Source of the DNA: CADEDH01 sp039201605
Lineage (GTDB): Bacteria > Actinomycetota > Acidimicrobiia > Acidimicrobiales > SZUA-35
Assembly: GCA_039201605.1 (NCBI GenBank)
Contig: JBCCRO010000014.1
Span: 71,412 to 135,411 of the forward strand
Direction: 5' to 3'
DNA length: 64,000 nucleotides
The notes beneath the pieces are model-generated. The model saw only the letters and a program-made list of their open reading frames with translations. It searched no databases and was not told the DNA's origin. Below, piece after piece: positions 59,056-64,000 of this stretch. Each line of letters begins with the position of its first letter. Within the stretch, counting starts at the first letter, position 1. Both the position numbers and the translations under genes were made by a program.

Positions 59056-59850
59056 GTGAGTGATGCGGCAACGGGCCGTCGCCCCCTGATCAGCGGCAAC
59101 TGGAAGATGCACCTCAACCACTTCGAGGCGCTGAAGCTGGTGCAGGAGCTGAGCTACGAAGTGACCCGGGACGACGTCGACGCCGTCGACATCTCGGTGC
59201 ACCCGCCCTTCACCGACCTGCGGACCGTGCAGACGGCGCTCGAGTCGGATCGGATCCCGTTCTTCCTCGGCGCCCAGCACTGCCACAACGAGGAGAAAGG
59301 CGCCTTCACCGGCGAGGTCGCCCCCTCGATGCTGGCCAAGCTGGGGGTCAACTACGTGATCGTCGGCCACTCGGAGCGCCGGGAGGTGTTCGGCGAGACC
59401 GACGAGTTCATCAACGCCAAGGTCAAGGCCGTCCTCAAGGCCGAGATGACCCCCATCCTCTGCGTCGGTGAGACGCTGGAGGAGCGGGAGGCCATGGAGG
59501 CCGAGGCCAAGGTCGAACGTCAGGTCCTGGAGGGTCTGGCCAAGGTGTCGGCCGAGCAGGTGGCCGGACTCGTCATCGCCTACGAGCCCATCTGGGCCAT
59601 CGGCACCGGCAAGACGGCCTCGGCCGACGACGCCCAGGCCATGTGCGCCGTGGTGCGCGCCACCGTGGCCGCCAAATGGGGGGCCGAGGCCGGGGAGGCC
59701 GTCCGCATCCAGTACGGCGGTTCGGTGAAGCCGGCCAACGCCAACGAGCTGCTGACCCAGCCCGACATCGACGGTGCCCTGGTCGGCGGAGCGAGCCTCG
59801 AGGCCGAGTCGTTCGCCCGGATCATCCAGTACCGCCTCCAGGAGAGCTGA
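59056..59850 (+). CDS. tpiA: Triosephosphate isomerase
   Basis: 264 residues, GTG start. LISGNWKMHLNH (catalytic Lys), VGHSERREVFGETDEFI (catalytic His), VIAYEPIWAIGTGKTA (catalytic Glu and flexible lid), and IQYGGSVKPANANELL with GALVGGASL bind the phosphate. It interconverts dihydroxyacetone phosphate and glyceraldehyde-3-phosphate. Its stop overlaps the start of the lipoprotein gene (TGATG). Confidence 0.96.
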   Translation: MSDAATGRRPLISGNWKMHLNHFEALKLVQELSYEVTRDDVDAVDISVHPPFTDLRTVQTALESDRIPFFLGAQHCHNEEKGAFTGEVAPSMLAKLGVNYVIVGHSERREVFGETDEFINAKVKAVLKAEMTPILCVGETLEEREAMEAEAKVERQVLEGLAKVSAEQVAGLVIAYEPIWAIGTGKTASADDAQAMCAVVRATVAAKWGAEAGEAVRIQYGGSVKPANANELLTQPDIDGALVGGASLEAESFARIIQYRLQES

Positions 59851-61802
59851 TGGCGGCCGGTCGTCGGCCGGCGGAGGAAGGAACCGTCCCGGCGACCGTG
59901 TTTCGACGCGCCCCGCAACGGTGGCGGGCCGCCGTCGTGGCCGCCCTGGCGGCGATCGTGCTGCTGGCGGGCTGCTCGTCGGCCGATGACGAAGCGGGGG
60001 AGGGGACCGACGAATCGTCGGCCACCATCGAGCCGGTGTCGCCGGTCGAGGCCGAGATCGCCGAGGCGGCGGGGGAGATCCTCGACGAGGTGTCGCCGAT
60101 CGACGAGGCCCCCGAGGGCTACGTGGTCTGGGTGACGGCCCAGGAACCGCCCGACCTGCACCTCGACGACCCCGACAACGGCACCGAGATCGCGTCGTGG
60201 ATCCGCCAGGGTCTCCTCGAGGGTCTGTTCGGCGTCGGCACCGACCTGGCGTACTACCCCGAGCTCCTCGACGGTGAGCCCCAGGTGACCATCAACGACG
60301 ACGGCACCGTCACCATCGACTTCCGCCTCCGTGGCGGTCTGACGTGGTCCGACGGCACGCCGTTGACCTCGGCCGATGTGGCCTACACCCACGACATCCT
60401 CATCGAGGGGTGCGAGACCGAGTCCGACGGGTCGGTCGTCGACAATTCGCTCGAAGGCTGTCAGTACAGCGCCGGGCCCCGGGTGGGCTACGACCTGGTC
60501 ACGTCCTTCGAGGTGCTCGACGACGACTCGTTCACCCTCACCCTGGCCTCCTACTTCCCGGACTGGCGTTCGCTGTACGACCAGGTGTTCGCCGCCCACG
60601 CCTTCGGGGAGGACGCCTTCTCGGTCAACCGCAACCTGCAGGAGTGGTCGGCCGGGGGCGTGCCGCTGCCGTCGTCGGGTCCGCTCATGTTCGAGCTGTG
60701 GAGCGAGGGGAGGAGCATCCAGCTGGCTCGCAACGACGCCTACCACGGCTCGGTCAGTCCCGACGCCGCATCGACCGGGCCGGCCGAGGTGGCGGGCGTC
60801 GTCGTGGCCTTCGAGGAACGCCTCGACGATCGGATCGCCGCCCTCCTCGACGGGCGAGCCGATCTGATGATGGAGGACCTCGACCTGGCTCAGCTGGCAC
60901 TGGCCGATGACGAGTCGTTCACCGTCGCCGTGTCGCCCGGCCCCGTGTTCGAGCATTGGGGGCTCAACCTCCTCGACCCCCACCTGGCCAAGCCCGAGGT
61001 CCGCACCGCCATGGTGCAGGCCCTCGACAAGGGCGCCATCGTCACCCAGGTGTATGAACCGCTGGTGGGTGAGGTGCTACCGGCGAACGGCCTCGGAAAT
61101 GCGTACTGGATGCCGACGCAGGCCGGCTATCAGAATCATCAGGCGGCCTTCGACGGCAGCCAGATCGACGCCGCCGTGGCGTCGCTCGAGGCGGCCGGGT
61201 ATGTGCGGGGCGGGGACGGCGTCTTCGAGCATCCCGAGGACGGACGGCTCGCCATCCGAGTCGGCACCACGGCCGGCAACAGCATCCGCGACGAGTCGTT
61301 GGAGTTGGGCAAGTCTCAGCTGGAGCAGGCCGGCTTCCAGATCACGATCGCCAGCGAGCCCGGTGGGCTGTTCTTCAGCCGTGGTCCCTTCGCCCCCGAG
61401 GCCATTCAGGCGTCGGCCTCCGGGGGGACCTCGGGCGATGGGGACGCCTGGGACGTGGCCCAGTTCTCCTGGGTCAGCGGCCCGTGGCCAGGACGGGTGT
61501 CGGGCAGTTTCCGCAGCGGCTCGTCGACCAACCCCTACGGCTTCGCCAACCCCGAGTTCGACGTGGCTGCCACCGACTGTGACGGGGAGTCCGACCCACA
61601 GGCCGTGATCGACTGCTACAACCGGCTCGACCGGTTCCTCACCACCACCGAGGAGGTGGCGGACGGGTTGTTCGTCATCCCGCTCACCCAGCGGCCCCGG
61701 TTCTACGGGTACTCGTCGGGGTTGGCGGCGGCGGGACCGGCGCCCGACGTCGACGCCGGTGGCCCACTGGTCAACATCGTCGACGCCCGCCTGGCCGAGT
61801 AG
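59850..61802 (+). CDS. Solute-binding lipoprotein, family 5 (oligopeptide/dipeptide type)
   Basis: 650 residues; GTG 59886 is an alternative that would shorten the cytosolic tail. The lipobox LLAGCSS (Cys at residue about 42) follows an Arg-rich n-region and a hydrophobic core, so the mature protein is a lipid-anchored extracytoplasmic protein. SBP_bac_5 motifs: EIASWIRQGLLEGLFGVGTDLAYYPEL, VTIDFRLRGGLTWSDGTPLTSADVAYTHDIL, LLDPHLAKPEVRTAMVQALDKGAIVTQVY and AWDVAQFSWVSGPWPGRVSGSF. No permease or ATPase genes are next to it. The start overlaps tpiA, so it is probably expressed with the glycolytic genes. Confidence 0.85.
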   Translation: MAAGRRPAEEGTVPATVFRRAPQRWRAAVVAALAAIVLLAGCSSADDEAGEGTDESSATIEPVSPVEAEIAEAAGEILDEVSPIDEAPEGYVVWVTAQEPPDLHLDDPDNGTEIASWIRQGLLEGLFGVGTDLAYYPELLDGEPQVTINDDGTVTIDFRLRGGLTWSDGTPLTSADVAYTHDILIEGCETESDGSVVDNSLEGCQYSAGPRVGYDLVTSFEVLDDDSFTLTLASYFPDWRSLYDQVFAAHAFGEDAFSVNRNLQEWSAGGVPLPSSGPLMFELWSEGRSIQLARNDAYHGSVSPDAASTGPAEVAGVVVAFEERLDDRIAALLDGRADLMMEDLDLAQLALADDESFTVAVSPGPVFEHWGLNLLDPHLAKPEVRTAMVQALDKGAIVTQVYEPLVGEVLPANGLGNAYWMPTQAGYQNHQAAFDGSQIDAAVASLEAAGYVRGGDGVFEHPEDGRLAIRVGTTAGNSIRDESLELGKSQLEQAGFQITIASEPGGLFFSRGPFAPEAIQASASGGTSGDGDAWDVAQFSWVSGPWPGRVSGSFRSGSSTNPYGFANPEFDVAATDCDGESDPQAVIDCYNRLDRFLTTTEEVADGLFVIPLTQRPRFYGYSSGLAAAGPAPDVDAGGPLVNIVDARLAE

Positions 61803-61901
61803 ACCGCCCGGCGCAGTGCGGCCCTGACCGGGCGCCTGACCTGCACGTTCGGGGGCGACCGGCCGAGGCCGGAGTGCGATCGTTTCGCCGGGTGATGCCG
61901 C

Positions 61902-61907
61902 TAGCCT
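61902..61907 (+). promoter_or_regulatory. Likely -10 element of secG
   Basis: TAGCCT, giving a short leader with GGAGAG about 13 bases before the ATG at 61941. Confidence 0.4.
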
Positions 61908-61940
61908 TAAGTAGTCCGTTTCCGGAGAGAGTGACCCACC

Positions 61941-62174
61941 ATGATTCTGGCCCTGAGCATCGTCTACGTGATCATCGGCGTCGTGACGATCACGCTGGTG
62001 CTGCTGCACAGCGGTCGCGGTGGCGGCCTGTCCGACATGTTCGGTGGCGGCCTGGGCGCCACGGCCGCCGGCTCGACATCGGTGGAGCGGAACCTCGACC
62101 GGCTGACCATCGTGATGGGCCTGATCTTCACCTTCCTGACGGTGATTCTGGCCTTCGTCATCGACGTCGCCTGA
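61941..62174 (+). CDS. secG: Preprotein translocase subunit SecG
   Basis: 77 residues with two hydrophobic helices (LALSIVYVIIGVVTITLVLLH and LTIVMGLIFTFLTVILAFVI) joined by the SecG loop GRGGGLSDMFGGGLG. It supports SecYE in protein export. It stands between the two solute-binding lipoproteins and follows gap-pgk-tpiA as in other actinobacteria. Confidence 0.93.
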   Translation: MILALSIVYVIIGVVTITLVLLHSGRGGGLSDMFGGGLGATAAGSTSVERNLDRLTIVMGLIFTFLTVILAFVIDVA

Positions 62175-62218
62175 CACCCGCCGGCTCAACACCTCGGCTC
62201 GGAGGCCGATGGTGATGG

Positions 62219-63805
62219 GTGAAACGACTTATCTGGTGCGTGCTTGGCTTCAGCCTCGTCGTCGCCAGTTGCGCGGGTCGCATCGGCCAGGCCGGCCCTG
62301 AGCGTTCGTCGCGCCTGGGCGACGACGGGATCCCGTCCGCACTCGCCTTCGCCGAGCCGATCGATGAGCTGGCGACGCTTCGCCTGGCCCTGACTCGCCC
62401 GTCGACGGTGCACCCGGCCGAGGTGTCGATGGCCGACCAGTCCGCAGTCATCGTGTCCGACCTGCTCTACGACGGCCTCACCGAGGTCGCCGGTGGCGAC
62501 GACCGGCTCCGCCCGGCGCTCGCCTCCTCCTGGCGTGCCGACGAGACCTACACCACCTGGTGGTTCGAGATCGACGAGGACCGGATCGACCCGGCCGTCG
62601 TCGTCGACCACTTCAACGCCGTGCTCACCACCGAGCGATCGGCGGCGGCGAGCGTCCTGCTCGACGGGATCGACTCGGTGGCGGCCACCTCGGGCGGCAC
62701 GATCGAGTTCACGCTGTCCGACCCGGACGGCGGCTTCCCCTGGCTGCTCAGCGGTCTGGCCGCCTCCGTCGTCGGCGCCGACGGTGACCCCACGGGTCGC
62801 TACCGCACCATCGACGAGGTCGAGCCGCTGCCGGCACCGGCACCGGCTCTGAGCGACGACGGCGTCGAGACCGACGGTGCCGTGCCCGACGAGTCGGGCC
62901 TGCCCGGCGAGGTGGCCTTGCAGGCCGTCGACCCGTCCGCCGTCGGGCCCGACACGATCGAGATCCGGTGGGCGACCGACGACATCGCGGCCTACGAGCT
63001 GCTGACCCTCGGGTTGGCCGACGCCGCCGTCGCTCCACCGACTCTGCTCGACGACGCCGCCCAGCGCTTCGGCCACCGCCCGACGGAGCGCTCGATCACC
63101 GTGTTCTACGGACTCTCGCTACCCGGCGCCGATGTCGCCGACCGGCGGGCGGTGGTCGACGCCATCGACGCTGCAGCCGAGAGCGGCATGAGCACCGAGC
63201 TGGTCGCCATCGGCGCGGCGCCCTCGGCGCTTCTCGTCGGCGGTTCGCTGGCTGGAGCCGACCTCCTCGATCCGTCGGCTGCCCTCGACGCCGGTCGAGA
63301 CGGCGACGATGCCGCCCCGAGTGCCGAGACGGGCCCCGACCTCGGCGACGTCGTCGTCAGCTACACCGACCCGGCCCATACCGAGGTGGCCGAAGCTCTG
63401 AGCGAGCGCCTCCGGGCGGCCGGGATGTCGGCGATCGCCGACCAGCGAGCCATCGATGCCCAGGCGTCGGCGATCGCCGAGGGGCGGGCGGGGGTGTTCG
63501 CCTTCGGGTGGGCGGCGGCCGCCGGCTCGCTCGATGCCGTGGTGGCGCCCCTGGGACGGAGCTCATCGGCGGCCAACGTGCTCGGCTTCGCCTCGGCCGA
63601 CGTCGACGCCGTGCTGGTCGAGGCCGCATCGACCGGTGACGACCGGCAGCGTTGGGCCCTCCTGGCCGAGGCCTACCGCCTGCTCACCACAGAGGCTCGA
63701 GCCGTGCCGGTTGGAGTGGCAAACAGCTTGCTCGTGGTCGCTCCACCGGCCGAGGGATTGGTCGTCCGATCCGACGGTTCGCTCGACCTGGAAGCGCAGG
63801 AATAA
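62219..63805 (+). CDS. Divergent solute-binding lipoprotein, family 5-like
   Basis: 528 residues, GTG start 44 bases after secG. Lipobox VVASCAG gives a lipid anchor near residue 18. The first part (LRLALTRPSTVHPAEVSMADQSAVIVSDLLYDGLTEVAGGDDRLRPALASSWRADETYTTWWFEI) follows the SBP_bac_5 pattern, but it is shorter and more degenerate than the lipoprotein upstream. It has low-complexity acidic and Ala-rich stretches near residues 205-235 and 360-375. There are no transporter components nearby. Likely an ancient paralogue of the upstream protein. Confidence 0.7.
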   Translation: MKRLIWCVLGFSLVVASCAGRIGQAGPERSSRLGDDGIPSALAFAEPIDELATLRLALTRPSTVHPAEVSMADQSAVIVSDLLYDGLTEVAGGDDRLRPALASSWRADETYTTWWFEIDEDRIDPAVVVDHFNAVLTTERSAAASVLLDGIDSVAATSGGTIEFTLSDPDGGFPWLLSGLAASVVGADGDPTGRYRTIDEVEPLPAPAPALSDDGVETDGAVPDESGLPGEVALQAVDPSAVGPDTIEIRWATDDIAAYELLTLGLADAAVAPPTLLDDAAQRFGHRPTERSITVFYGLSLPGADVADRRAVVDAIDAAAESGMSTELVAIGAAPSALLVGGSLAGADLLDPSAALDAGRDGDDAAPSAETGPDLGDVVVSYTDPAHTEVAEALSERLRAAGMSAIADQRAIDAQASAIAEGRAGVFAFGWAAAAGSLDAVVAPLGRSSSAANVLGFASADVDAVLVEAASTGDDRQRWALLAEAYRLLTTEARAVPVGVANSLLVVAPPAEGLVVRSDGSLDLEAQE

Positions 63806-63893
63806 CGCGCCGAATGGGGCGCGAACGTTGCTACGATCGACCTTCGCCCCGTCAGGGGCTTTCCGGTCCCGCCGCAGCGGAACCCGGAGCCAC

Positions 63894-63980
63894 GTCGGAG
63901 TGGCGGAATTGGCAGACGCGCTAGCTTGAGGGGCTAGTGCCCGTTAGGGCGTGGGGGTTCAAGTCCCCCCTCCGACACCA
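63894..63980 (+). tRNA. tRNA-Leu (anticodon GAG)
   Basis: Class II tRNA with a long variable arm. Acceptor GTCGGAG pairs with CTCCGAC; the anticodon stem CTAGC/GCTAG holds loop TTGAGGG with anticodon GAG; the T arm is GGGGG-TTCAAGT-CCCCC. The discriminator is A and CCA is encoded (63978-63980), unlike the other leucine tRNA here. It decodes CUC and CUU. A TACGAT at 63830-63835 may be the -10. Confidence 0.95.
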
Positions 63981-64000
63981 CACGAAACCCTTCAAATCCC

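Overview
The window is high-GC (long open frames on both strands), rich in GTG starts, and reads as a chromosomal segment of a free-living actinobacterium. Class Acidimicrobiia is my best guess. The grounds are a Mycobacterium-like block order (PdtaR-like regulator - polA - rpsA - coaE - uvrB - uvrA, and uvrC - rapZ - yvcK - gap - pgk - tpiA - secG), an F420/PPOX-type flavin enzyme, a SigR-like sigma/anti-sigma pair, a group II truncated haemoglobin and the actinobacterial type of LeuA. The taxonomic placement is inference from gene content. I see no transposase, integrase, CRISPR array or prophage gene.

Layout. 1-3.2 kb: 3' part of a YgfZ-like folate-binding protein, then a reverse-strand OmpR/EnvZ-type two-component system. 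3.2-9 kb: ABM-domain protein, trpC, trpF, trpB, trpA, a cysteine-rich small protein and a pyridine nucleotide-disulfide oxidoreductase. 9.1-11.1 kb: leuA on the reverse strand behind a leader that looks like a leucine attenuator. 11.1-12.5 kb: sigma/anti-sigma pair, divergent from a globin. 12.6-14.1 kb: HU, FabZ, methyltransferase. 14.1-19.3 kb: reverse-strand operon fabD-fabH-fabG-acpP-fabF followed by a Nudix and a PPOX enzyme. 19.5-25.8 kb: tRNA-Leu(CAA), a coiled-coil protein, an ANTAR response regulator, polA, a methyltransferase and rpsA. 25.9-34.5 kb: a Tad/Flp pilus locus (cpaB, cpaE, cpaF, a von Willebrand-like/TadB fusion, tadC, a polytopic membrane protein, and a Flp prepilin on the other strand). 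34.7-37.2 kb: a NarL-type two-component pair. 37.4-45.3 kb: coaE, uvrB, a GT-C-like membrane protein and uvrA. 45.3-51.5 kb: a surface-glycan cluster (initiating sugar transferase, GT2, GT4, flippase, methyltransferases). 51.6-64 kb: uvrC, methyltransferase, NTF2-like protein, rapZ, yvcK, gap, pgk, tpiA, a solute-binding lipoprotein, secG, a second solute-binding lipoprotein and tRNA-Leu(GAG).

Three patterns cut across the genes. (1) At least eleven starts are preceded by a TANNNT hexamer whose end lies 6-8 bases (usually exactly 7) before the start codon, as expected of leaderless transcripts. This covers uvrA, uvrB, uvrC, polA, coaE, trpF and two very short upstream reading frames. (2) One of those short frames, ahead of leuA, encodes a 14-residue peptide with four leucines and is followed by mutually exclusive RNA stems; the other stops exactly on the start codon of a response regulator. 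(3) Three genes (fabZ, polA, the flippase) end in a tandem duplication that begins in their last codons and carries a second copy of the stop codon. Two further points are unusual protein architectures: FabD carries a C-terminal lipoyl-like domain without the modified lysine, and the TadB-like protein carries an N-terminal von Willebrand A-like domain.
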